From positions 1 to 16,662 of the forward strand of contig JAIXVT010000198.1 of NCBI GenBank assembly GCA_027482725.1: a stretch of 16,662 nucleotides of DNA, read 5' to 3'. The DNA is from Pseudomonadota bacterium. GTDB taxonomy: Bacteria; Bdellovibrionota; UBA1018; CAIMNF01. The notes below the pieces were generated by a model. That model was given only the letters and a program-made list of their open reading frames with translations. It was not told the DNA's origin and searched no databases. Shown here in pieces: positions 1-7,085 of the stretch. Both the position numbers and the translations under genes were made by a program. The number at the start of each line of letters is the position of its first letter. Positions within the stretch are counted from its first letter, which is position 1.

Positions 1-466
1 CGCCTTGAATCAATGGAATGTCCCCAGAACTGTACGCTCTGGATTCAATCTCCTGAACAATCCCGGACACTTCTGAATCCCCGGGCATAAAAAAGAGGAG
101 CACTTTGTAGGCACTCAGTGCGTCTTTAAATCGACCTAATACCAAGTAACTTTCTGCCAACAACTTCTGAGCAATAATGTTGTCTGGCGCATCTTGAACA
201 ACAGGTTCAAGTGTCTCAATCACCTCGTGATGATCTCCTTTATCGAATAGGGCTCGGGCCAAAGCCACTTTTCCTCCAATAAACTGGGGATGCAGTCGCA
301 GACCTTCACGGGCAATTTTAATCGCTTCTTCATATAGGCCCGCTTTGCGATAAGCTTCGGCAAGCGGAGCAAAAACCCTTGAGGTGGGATCCTCTTGGTA
401 ACGTTTGAGGTAATGATAGATCTGAGGGTTTCCGCTAGATTTTGCCAACTCCCACCTTCTTCGCAT
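1..466 (-). CDS. TPR-repeat protein, partial (C-terminus beyond the left edge)
   Basis: This frame is open from an ATG at 466 to the window edge, giving 155 codons; the stop lies outside. The translation starts MRRRWELAKSSGNPQIYHYL and continues with helical pairs typical of tetratricopeptide repeats. Three signatures are visible: 'FAPLAEAYRKAGLYEEAIKIAREGL' split around residues 32-56, 'GKVALARALFDKGDHHEVIETLEPV' around 64-88, and 'KLLAESYLVLGRFKDALSAYKVLL' around 99-122. There is no signal peptide, so this part is probably cytoplasmic or the protein is anchored elsewhere. The start lies 32 bases inside the end of pilQ in another frame, and no clear ribosome site precedes it, so translation is probably coupled to pilQ. 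TPR proteins often scaffold T4P or secretin assembly. A pilus role is inferred from position only. A start further downstream cannot be excluded. Confidence 0.8.
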   Translation of the reverse strand, partial: MRRRWELAKSSGNPQIYHYLKRYQEDPTSRVFAPLAEAYRKAGLYEEAIKIAREGLRLHPQFIGGKVALARALFDKGDHHEVIETLEPVVQDAPDNIIAQKLLAESYLVLGRFKDALSAYKVLLFFMPGDSEVSGIVQEIESRAYSSGDIPLIQG

Positions 467-2147
467 TCATCACTTTCGGGGTGATAAAGAACAATAACTC
501 ATTCTTTGACTGTTGCGAAGACTCGCTTCCAAAAAGAGCGCCAATAATGGGGATTTTTCTCAAAATCGGGAAACCCCTCTCTGACGCCTCTTCGTCGGCA
601 GAAATTACGCCTCCGACAACCAGGGTCTGTCCGCTCTCAATCAGAACTTCTGTTTCTATAGTTCGGGGGTTAACCGTAGGCAATCGAGTGGTTGCGTCGA
701 TGATCCCTCGAACCAACGTAAGCTTAAGATAGATGGAACCGTCGTTGGTGACCCGTGGAATGACATTTAGTTTAATCTCGGCAGGAACCACCATCGGGGT
801 AACAACTGTAGTCCCATTGTTCACTGTGGTTTGGTCGTACACTACGCTTTTTGTAACCTGACTTACCGACGACGATTTCCCGCTCATGACGACGGTTTTC
901 GGTGAACTGATCAATTTCAGCTTGTTTTCCTGCTCACCCAAACGAATTGCGGCATTCAACCGTGCGGTCCCGTTAAATGCCGAAAAAATCGGACTAAACC
1001 CAAAACTTCCGCCACCTGTTCTTACAAAGTCTGCCGAACCCAAAAGATTAGACAGGGGTGAACTCCCGTTAAATCCTGCTCCGATCCTATTTCCACCCAA
1101 AGACGATGCTCCGTTGAGTTCTTTCGAAAACGATTCTCCAGCTTCGACCACTTTAGCCTCGATCAAGACCTGGGGCGTGGGAACATCCAATACTTCAATC
1201 ATTTTACGGAGACGCTCTACGTTTTCGGCCGAATCACGAACAATAACGGAGCGATTATTCGGATCGGCAATAATTGAAGACTCTAACATTTTGTCCGTAA
1301 CACCTACCCCCATACTTTTCGAATAGTCTCTGAGCGTTGACGTTAGAGAATTCAAATCGGCGTAGTTTATCGGGTAAACTCGAGTGATCTTTGGCGCCGT
1401 GGCCAGAGCTAATCGTTCATAACGAAGTCGCTCTTCCCGTTCTTGATTCATATCCTTCAAAGTCATCACGCGGAGTACGCTTTCGTTACGTTCAGCCCCC
1501 AACCCCTGCATATTTAAAACGGTATCTAACGCCTGATCCCAAGGTACACGGTCCAACGTGACCGATATAGGACCCTTAACGTTGGGATGGACCGCAATGC
1601 TAAACCCACTCGCCTCGCTGATCATCCGAAAAACATCCGTAATATCGGCGTCTTTCAACTTTAAAGTAATAGGTGAACCGCTAAAAACGCGGGACTCACG
1701 TGATCGCTGAAACTTTACCAAAAGTTCCTCTGCCTCACCCGATTTCTGCCCCGCTACAGATTCATCGACGCCTTCAAAATCCACAAAAACCAAATCCGAC
1801 TGAGATTTTACCGAGTATTTGGGCATTTTTTTAAATTGAACGACGATTTTTGCATCGCCATTCTCTAAGACTGTGGTGACGCGATCAATGTCGGTACCCG
1901 TAGGCGAATAGTCCAAGCCACTTTGAACCTGAGGACCGATTTTTCCGGACGGAAACTGAAGAATCAACTGAGGGGGATCAACTTTCTGAAAAGCCTTTAC
2001 GCCATCCAAATCCCCCCCTTTAATCTCGAGTCTCACCTGTCCGTCCTGCCGCCTTAAGTCAATTCCCTCAATATCGGACGCCAAAACAGGACTGCTTACA
2101 AGACCTAAAAAGCTTATCCAACACCAACTAACGTTTAAACGTTCCAT
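435..2147 (-). CDS. pilQ: Type IV pilus outer-membrane secretin PilQ
   Basis: PilQ forms the gated outer-membrane ring through which the pilus passes. The 570-residue product has a signal peptide (hydrophobic core about 9-22, cleavage near VLA-SD). One AMIN-type domain follows (about 27-124), which in this family binds peptidoglycan. The secretin/TonB short N domain is at about 158-232, with 'KDADITDVFRMISEASG' and 'VTLDRVPWDQALDTVL'. An N1 domain occupies about 253-322 and the secretin barrel about 325-560. The barrel contains the hallmark 'GQTLVVGGVI' and 'PILRKIPIIGALFG', then 'ELLFFITPKVM'. It has only one AMIN domain and is short compared with many PilQ proteins of 700-900 residues. The start is supported by AGGAGGAGAGG upstream of ATG 2147. 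It overlaps the end of pilP by 20 bases. Confidence 0.97.
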   Translation of the reverse strand: MERLNVSWCWISFLGLVSSPVLASDIEGIDLRRQDGQVRLEIKGGDLDGVKAFQKVDPPQLILQFPSGKIGPQVQSGLDYSPTGTDIDRVTTVLENGDAKIVVQFKKMPKYSVKSQSDLVFVDFEGVDESVAGQKSGEAEELLVKFQRSRESRVFSGSPITLKLKDADITDVFRMISEASGFSIAVHPNVKGPISVTLDRVPWDQALDTVLNMQGLGAERNESVLRVMTLKDMNQEREERLRYERLALATAPKITRVYPINYADLNSLTSTLRDYSKSMGVGVTDKMLESSIIADPNNRSVIVRDSAENVERLRKMIEVLDVPTPQVLIEAKVVEAGESFSKELNGASSLGGNRIGAGFNGSSPLSNLLGSADFVRTGGGSFGFSPIFSAFNGTARLNAAIRLGEQENKLKLISSPKTVVMSGKSSSVSQVTKSVVYDQTTVNNGTTVVTPMVVPAEIKLNVIPRVTNDGSIYLKLTLVRGIIDATTRLPTVNPRTIETEVLIESGQTLVVGGVISADEEASERGFPILRKIPIIGALFGSESSQQSKNELLFFITPKVMNAKKVGVGKI

Positions 2148-2562
2148 GGCGTGCCTCTCCTCCTAAGGGCAACTCAATTCGATCCTTTTCAATTTCACCC
2201 ATAATATTGCGGCTCGATTCTACGATAACCACACGATCAGGCTGGATCGATACAACTTTTCCGGACTTCAGTCCAAGACCATCATTCATAGAGACAAAAA
2301 ACGACTTGCCGTTTGGCGCTGCGATAAGGGCCCTCATTTTTTTTGGTCCTGTAATCACTCCCGTGAGCTTAAGATCTTTTACGGGATACATCTCAAGCTC
2401 CGATTTGCCTTGGCTCTTTAGGGCCACCAACGATACAAAAGGATCTCTCAATACATCGTAGGCGTCTTGTTCCAACACTCGGCCTTGAGCTTGGCTATTG
2501 GCACGAACTAATGGCGAAAACAGAAACAAAATCAATCCCAAGAAAACCAAATGAGTCCTCAT
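2128..2562 (-). CDS. pilP: Type IV pilus assembly protein PilP
   Basis: PilP links the inner-membrane PilN/PilO complex to the N-domains of PilQ in the periplasm. The 144-residue product has a cleavable signal (residues 1-22, ending LFSPLVRA). A linker containing 'YDVLRDPFVSL' follows, which fits the extended PilP segment that docks on PilN/PilO. A small beta domain then covers about 58-140: 'LKLTGVITGPKKMRALI', 'KSFFVSMNDGLG', 'VVSIQPDRVVI'. It lies exactly between pilO and pilQ, where PilP is expected. Many PilP proteins are lipoproteins, but I see no lipobox cysteine here; the residues after the hydrophobic core are RANSQ. The start ATG 2562 overlaps the pilO stop as ATGA, with GGAGA eight bases upstream. 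Confidence 0.93.
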   Translation of the reverse strand: MRTHLVFLGLILFLFSPLVRANSQAQGRVLEQDAYDVLRDPFVSLVALKSQGKSELEMYPVKDLKLTGVITGPKKMRALIAAPNGKSFFVSMNDGLGLKSGKVVSIQPDRVVIVESSRNIMGEIEKDRIELPLGGEARHGTFKR

Positions 2563-3116
2563 GGGGTTTTCTCCACTGGAAGCGGTGGTAAGAGTTTAAC
2601 CCTAAGATCTCCTCGAAGTAAGGACTGGCGGTCTCCCTCTTGAGACACGGAAACAAGTCGATAACCATCGATCTTAATGGGTTGCTCTCTTTGACTGATG
2701 CGATCACAAAACCGAAGCACCTGACGAAAAGCCCCCTGAACGGTGACCGAAAAATCCCCATTATCACTGGGCTGAATGGATTCAAACTTTAAGCCCAATA
2801 GCTTAGCCTCGGTATACAAACCTTTCACCACTTGCGGTGAATTCTGGGTTTCTTTTCTCATTTTTGACAATTGATCAAACTTTGAGCGAAGCGCAAACTC
2901 CTCGTTTTTCAGATCTTCAAGCTGGCTTGCTTCTGCCTGTTTTTTTTTAATTTCGAGGTCAAGATCAGAGCTTCTTTTTTTGATTTCTTTAATTTTTAAC
3001 TTTTTTTGTTCGGCATCAGGTGATCCCCCAGAAACAAACTCATAGGCCTGATAGGCTTGAATAACCGCAAAGCAAATGGCGCCAAAAACAATGGGGAGCC
3101 TGAATATTCCGGTCAT
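2559..3116 (-). CDS. pilO: Type IV pilus inner-membrane alignment protein PilO
   Basis: PilO pairs with PilN in the inner membrane to form the alignment subcomplex. The 185-residue protein shows the family layout: a short N-terminus, one membrane helix (about 6-26), a charged heptad-rich coiled coil (about 35-90, rich in Lys/Glu/Leu), then a ferredoxin-like periplasmic domain (about 92-180, including 'VKGLYTEAKLLGLKFESIQP' and 'FRQVLRFCDRISQREQPIKI'). It is slightly shorter than most PilO proteins (about 200-210). Both ends form four-base ATGA overlaps, with pilN upstream and pilP downstream. GGAGAAGAG lies just before ATG 3116. A single cysteine occurs in the periplasmic domain and one in the membrane helix. 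Confidence 0.93.
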   Translation of the reverse strand: MTGIFRLPIVFGAICFAVIQAYQAYEFVSGGSPDAEQKKLKIKEIKKRSSDLDLEIKKKQAEASQLEDLKNEEFALRSKFDQLSKMRKETQNSPQVVKGLYTEAKLLGLKFESIQPSDNGDFSVTVQGAFRQVLRFCDRISQREQPIKIDGYRLVSVSQEGDRQSLLRGDLRVKLLPPLPVEKTP

Positions 3117-3706
3117 TCTCTTCTCCCCACCGTGATGGTGTAATCGGTTTTAGATAATACTTGGTCCTGCTGTGTCGACTTTAAAGTTGCTCCCGAAAAC
3201 AATGGAACTAGATCCAATCTTCCTAAAAAATCACTCACGTCGGTCATGGATCTTGCCGAACCGGTAATCTCAAAAGCCCGTTCGTTCATGACCAATTGCT
3301 TTACCCAGGTGCTTTCGGGAATTTTTTGAGCGATCTCAACCAAGCTTTCTCGAGCTAGATTTCGTTCCTTGTAAAAACGATCGACAACTTGCACTTGCCC
3401 CCGGAGCTTCTGAACACGCTCATCCAGACTCAGCCGACCAGAAAGAATACTATCAAGACGTTTCAATTCGACTTCCTTCGCAGAAAGGCTTCGCTCTAAA
3501 GCTTCAGGGTCGCCATAAATCTCTAATGATTTTTTTTCTATCCACTTTGCTTTACCCACACTAGCGCCTACCACAATGATGAACGCAAGAATGAGCCGAC
3601 CTAGAAATAAAAAAACGTTCTGAAGGGTACTATCTTTAGCATTTTCACTAGTAAATCCGGATTCTTCGTCCGTGTTATTTTCTTTGTTAAGATTGATTTT
3701 GATCAT
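3113..3706 (-). CDS. pilN: Type IV pilus inner-membrane alignment protein PilN
   Basis: PilN binds cytoplasmic PilM through a short N-terminal peptide and dimerises with PilO in the periplasm. The 197-residue product begins MIKINLN, matching the conserved PilM-binding 'INLLP'-type motif in its first residues. An acidic and polar cytoplasmic linker follows (8-28), then a membrane helix (about 30-51), a coiled coil (about 66-120) and a ferredoxin-like domain (about 120-195, containing 'LVEIAQKIPESTWVKQLVMNERAFEITGSA'). The linker between the binding motif and the membrane helix is longer than usual. ATG 3706 overlaps the pilM stop by four bases, and the gene's stop overlaps pilO the same way. 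Confidence 0.95.
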   Translation of the reverse strand: MIKINLNKENNTDEESGFTSENAKDSTLQNVFLFLGRLILAFIIVVGASVGKAKWIEKKSLEIYGDPEALERSLSAKEVELKRLDSILSGRLSLDERVQKLRGQVQVVDRFYKERNLARESLVEIAQKIPESTWVKQLVMNERAFEITGSARSMTDVSDFLGRLDLVPLFSGATLKSTQQDQVLSKTDYTITVGRRE

Positions 3707-4797
3707 GGTAGAAAGTCCCCGCCGCGCATGGCCATCCCTACCGCAGGCCCCATCAAGTGATAGAACTTGTTAACATTAACCCGATCGACCTCTGGAATCT
3801 CGATATCCATTCCCGTAAATGGCTGGAAATCATGAACCCGAAGCCTGAGTTGTTGTTCGAGTAAAAGATTTAGCCCGGGAATTTTACTATATCCCCCGCC
3901 CAACGCGACCAGCTGAACTTCGGGACCTAATTGGGCCATAGCGTAGATTTCAAGCGTCCTCCGGATTTCAGTGACATAAGGCAAAAGTTTTTGCTTTAGC
4001 CCGTCGATCATCTCCACAGGTACTTGCTCAGAGCTCACCAAATGCTCGGCATCTTGAGCGGACAACCCTAAGGATGCGGCCAATTCATCCATTAAATTTC
4101 TGCCGCCTTGTCCAGTCTCTTTTACTAAAAGAGGAATGCCGCGTCCGATAATCACTTGCTTGAGGCTCCGCGCCCCAAAATCTAAAATCAACTGCGCTCC
4201 GGGAGTTTTTAGGTTTTGGGCTTGCGCCTCGTTTTCAAAAGCCTGGGCTAGGGCAAATACTTCGGGCTCAATCACATCCAGCTGAAACCCAGCCTTTCGA
4301 ATAGGATCTCCTAGGTGATGAAGTGCATCCTTTTTTATCGCGACCAAAACCACTTCCGTTTTTTGATCCTGAGTCTTGCCGACAACGCTATAATCAACGA
4401 CCGCTTCGGCGATATCATAAGGAATGTACTGCTCGGCCTCCCAATAAACCTGATCTGCCAAATCCCGCGAATCTAGGGCATTTACAGAAAGAACTTTAGT
4501 CACAAGAGCCGAACCTGCAACTCCGATAACCGCACGATGTGGACTGGATACTCGCTGAAAACCTTTTTTTAAATCTTCTAAAAGATCATGGGTTCTTGGG
4601 ATAACAAAAGCTTGTGTAACAATCCAACGGGATTTTCTTTGATGAGCTTCTACAATCTTGATCGAGGCACTGCCAACGTCAATCCCTACCCCAGGATGGG
4701 TCCCGGCGCGAAACCCGATGAGTCCGCGAAGCTTGGAGAGAAAACGCCGCCCTGCCCTTCCTTGAGCACTGGTCATACCTAAAATTAAGGATGACAC
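3703..4797 (-). CDS. pilM: Type IV pilus actin-like ATPase-fold protein PilM
   Basis: PilM is the cytoplasmic actin/FtsA-like protein that binds the N-terminus of PilN and anchors the alignment complex. Visible motifs are phosphate-1 'GVGIDVGSASIKIVEA' (about 37-51), 'YWEAEQYIPYDIAEAVVDY' (118-136, strongly conserved in PilM), phosphate-2 'LILDFGARS' (203-211), and the adenosine loop 'ALGGGYSKIPGL' (298-309). The product is 364 residues from a GTG at 4797. An ATG at 4776 would give 357. Neither has a clear ribosome site, so the start is uncertain. Compared with usual PilM, the start carries about 25 extra residues that include a basic, amphipathic-looking stretch 'GRRFLSKLRGLIGF'. The gene follows the FimT-like gene after 22 bases and overlaps pilN by four. 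Confidence 0.95.
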   Translation of the reverse strand: MSSLILGMTSAQGRAGRRFLSKLRGLIGFRAGTHPGVGIDVGSASIKIVEAHQRKSRWIVTQAFVIPRTHDLLEDLKKGFQRVSSPHRAVIGVAGSALVTKVLSVNALDSRDLADQVYWEAEQYIPYDIAEAVVDYSVVGKTQDQKTEVVLVAIKKDALHHLGDPIRKAGFQLDVIEPEVFALAQAFENEAQAQNLKTPGAQLILDFGARSLKQVIIGRGIPLLVKETGQGGRNLMDELAASLGLSAQDAEHLVSSEQVPVEMIDGLKQKLLPYVTEIRRTLEIYAMAQLGPEVQLVALGGGYSKIPGLNLLLEQQLRLRVHDFQPFTGMDIEIPEVDRVNVNKFYHLMGPAVGMAMRGGDFLP

Positions 4798-4819
4798 GTC
4801 ATGAGCGTGCGTTCAAACA

Positions 4820-5398
4820 TCAATTCAGTTGAATGCGTCCATCTGCACCGTCAACGGTCACCACACTGATTCGATCGAGGCGCTGAACGGGAATGTCGAC
4901 CGAGGGAATCACGACTAAACTGGACTTGGATTCCTGACTGACTCCGAGAACAGGATCAAAACAAAACTCTAAAAGCTTCACACCTAATCCATTTTGAGTT
5001 GCAAGAGAACTATCCATCAGTTGCACGGGAAAACTATGCTGAGTCCAAGACCAAGTCTTGGCGAACTCCGTGGGCAAAGGATCGGTACAGCTTTTTGGAA
5101 AATCGATGTTTACTCGGTCTGTTTCAAACTTAAGACGTACAGGTATCCTTTCTTTTTGCGCTAAAATTTTGGCTTCCTCAAGGAGGAGTACAATTTCTCG
5201 GGAAGCACGGACTGCATTCCACTGAGGGAGACGCTCCCGAACTACAGGAATAGCGCAAAGCGAGAGGAATACCGTCGAAACAACGAACCCCATCCACAAG
5301 GTGCGACGACGCTTCCGAATACGAATTTTTTCAAACAACTCATACGAGTTCCACGCCTCTTTTGCCCAGCGATCATCGGGGTTTACATGTTCATCCAT
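4820..5398 (-). CDS. FimT/GspH-like single-pass membrane protein, possible atypical minor pseudopilin
   Basis: The 192-residue product has a charged cytoplasmic N-terminus (1-33), one membrane helix (about 34-53, 'LWMGFVVSTVFLSLCAI'), then 'RASREIVLLLEEAKILAQKERIPVRLKF' (64-91). That stretch follows the FimT/GspH pattern of an alpha-helix running out of the membrane into the first beta strand. The end 'RISVVTVDGADGRIQL' resembles the last strands of GspH/FimT. The type III prepilin cleavage motif (G/FTLxE) is absent: the helix is preceded by RRRTLWMG without the glycine and glutamate, and the N-terminal extension is long for a prepilin leader. ATG 5398 overlaps pilD by 16 bases and is preceded by GAGGTG. 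Family membership is inferred from this pattern. It may be a pseudopilin that is no longer processed, or a structural mimic. Confidence 0.6.
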   Translation of the reverse strand: MDEHVNPDDRWAKEAWNSYELFEKIRIRKRRRTLWMGFVVSTVFLSLCAIPVVRERLPQWNAVRASREIVLLLEEAKILAQKERIPVRLKFETDRVNIDFPKSCTDPLPTEFAKTWSWTQHSFPVQLMDSSLATQNGLGVKLLEFCFDPVLGVSQESKSSLVVIPSVDIPVQRLDRISVVTVDGADGRIQLN

Positions 5399-6135
5399 TT
5401 CGACACCTCAAAAAATAACTCTACCCACGCTCCAATAACCAAAAAAGGGCCAAAAGGGAGCGCCGTCTTTAAAACTTCATTCCTGTTCTTTATGGCGCCG
5501 TACATTAATCCAAAAATAACGCCTAAAAATGACGAAACAATCAGTGTGGTCCATATTCCCCCAAAACCCAAAAATGCCCCTATGGTGGCCATAAACTTCA
5601 TATCTCCGCCACCCAATCCCACCCGTCCTGTAAAACGATGATAAAGCCAACCCACTGCTAAAAACCCCAAATAGCCCACCGCTGCGGCCAGGACTAGCTC
5701 CGATAAGGAATGTTGAGAATCCCAATACCCTGTAGAAAGTCCCAAAAACGCACCCCCTATCGACAGCTCGTTCGGGATAATACGAAAATCAATATCGATA
5801 AAAATCACACAGATTCCTATCGAGATAAACCACCACGCACGGAACAGGTCGAGATCAAAAAGATGTCCATGAAACGTGAGCCAAAACAAAATTGCGGTTA
5901 AGAACTCTACAAATGGATAACGCCAATGTATTTTTTTTCCGCATGTCGAGCACTTTCCTCGGAGCAACAAAAAACTCACGAGAGGAATATTTTCTTCCCA
6001 TGGAATCGGCTGGCTACACTCGGGGCATTGACTCCTCGGGGTAACGACGGATGCATCCCTTGGGAGTCTGTGAATAACTACGTTCAAGAAACTTCCAATA
6101 ATCAATCCGAAGAGTAAAATAAAAGCGGTTACCAT
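5383..6135 (-). CDS. pilD: Prepilin peptidase / N-methyltransferase PilD (GspO)
   Basis: PilD is the inner-membrane aspartyl protease that removes prepilin leader peptides and methylates the new N-terminus. All family motifs are seen: N-terminal 'GSFLNVVIHRLP' (14-25), zinc cysteines C37-x2-C40 and C62-x2-C65, 'PLVSFLLLRGKC', the first catalytic aspartate in 'FIDIDFRIIPNEL' (112-124), and the second in 'GLGGGDMK' (D178). About seven to eight hydrophobic helices are present. I start it at ATG 6135 (250 residues) because GAGGAG lies eight bases upstream. The longer GTG start at 6144 would begin inside that ribosome site. It overlaps the PilR-like gene by seven bases and the FimT-like gene by 16. 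Confidence 0.96.
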   Translation of the reverse strand: MVTAFILLFGLIIGSFLNVVIHRLPRDASVVTPRSQCPECSQPIPWEENIPLVSFLLLRGKCSTCGKKIHWRYPFVEFLTAILFWLTFHGHLFDLDLFRAWWFISIGICVIFIDIDFRIIPNELSIGGAFLGLSTGYWDSQHSLSELVLAAAVGYLGFLAVGWLYHRFTGRVGLGGGDMKFMATIGAFLGFGGIWTTLIVSSFLGVIFGLMYGAIKNRNEVLKTALPFGPFLVIGAWVELFFEVSKWMNM

Positions 6136-7085
6136 TTTTTCCACTCCTCAGCAGTAAGTTTGAGACGGTCGCGGGCCTGACGCTCGCTCCCTTCCGAAAC
6201 CTCTAGCGCTTTTGACTTTAGAAAAGCTTTAAAGTTTTGAACCTCGGTTTTTGCCGACCACTGGGAATCTCTTGTATCGACTTCATAATCCCATACGTCA
6301 AGTGGAAGAGTTACGGGGGCGGTAAGCTCCGGCGGTAGAACATCCGTATCAATTAAAAATCCCGAGGCAAGAGCAACTCCACGCTCGATGACGTTCTCAA
6401 GCTGACGCACATTGCCTGGCCAAGAGTAAGCCCTGAGTACCGCCCGAACAGAATCCGAAAAACCTAAATCGGTCTTCCCCATTTTTTTGGAAAATGTCTC
6501 CAAAAATACTTGCGCCAAATGCAAAACGTCATCACCTCGAACCCGTAGAGGCGGGGCGTCGATCTGAATAACATTCAACCGGTAGTACAAATCCTCACGG
6601 AATTCTCCTCGTTTGATGGCTTTTTCGAGATTTTTATTGGTCGCCGTCACCAGTCTACAGTTTATTTTGATCGACTCGTTCGCCCCAACGCGACGGATGG
6701 TTTTATCTTGGAGAGCGCGGAGCAACTTGACCTGGAGACTCAATGGCAATTCTCCAACTTCATCCAAAAACAGTGTTCCGTTTTCAGCCACTTCGAACAA
6801 TCCGGGCTTATCTTGAATAGCTCCGGTAAACGATCCCTTTTTGTGACCAAACAACTCGCTTTCAATCAAATTTTCGGGTATCGCGCCACAATTCACTGCA
6901 ACGAACGGCCCAGTTGCCACCAAAGACCACTCATGGATTGCCCTTGCGACCAACTCTTTTCCTGTTCCGCTCTCTCCCCGGACCAGAACCGTTGCTGGAG
7001 ACGGAGCAATTTTTGCAATGAGGTTTTTTAGGGCAACTATCTCTTCACTGTGACCCAAAATCTCACGGGTTAAAGGCTTAGCCAT
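6129..7085 (-). CDS. PilR-like sigma54 activator lacking a receiver domain
   Basis: This is an AAA+ bacterial enhancer-binding protein that remodels sigma54 RNA polymerase. In the 318-residue form starting MAKPLTREILG, the AAA+ core covers about 8-235: Walker A GESGTGKE (37-44), the sigma54-contact loop GSFTGA (84-89), Walker B TLFLDE (104-109), 'EFREDLYYRLNVI' (161-173), and 'WPGNVRQLEN' (222-231). The 'HKKGSFTGAIQDKPGLFE' stretch resembles PilR. No N-terminal receiver or sensory domain is present. The C-terminus 'ALEVSEGSERQARDRLKL' resembles a divergent Fis-type helix-turn-helix. ATG 7085 matches the usual beginning of the AAA+ domain. An in-frame extension to 7148 adds 21 residues with no homology that I recognise. 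The gene overlaps its upstream neighbour by 16 bases. Control of pilin genes is a plausible inference. Confidence 0.88.
   Translation of the reverse strand: MAKPLTREILGHSEEIVALKNLIAKIAPSPATVLVRGESGTGKELVARAIHEWSLVATGPFVAVNCGAIPENLIESELFGHKKGSFTGAIQDKPGLFEVAENGTLFLDEVGELPLSLQVKLLRALQDKTIRRVGANESIKINCRLVTATNKNLEKAIKRGEFREDLYYRLNVIQIDAPPLRVRGDDVLHLAQVFLETFSKKMGKTDLGFSDSVRAVLRAYSWPGNVRQLENVIERGVALASGFLIDTDVLPPELTAPVTLPLDVWDYEVDTRDSQWSAKTEVQNFKAFLKSKALEVSEGSERQARDRLKLTAEEWKKW

Noticed and set aside
886..1326. 146-codon open frame on the plus strand opposite pilQ
   Set aside because: It lies wholly inside the well-supported secretin gene, has no ribosome site and no recognisable protein features.
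6136..6144. GTG extension of pilD by three codons
   Set aside because: The extension overlaps the GAGGAG ribosome site that is ideally spaced for ATG 6135.
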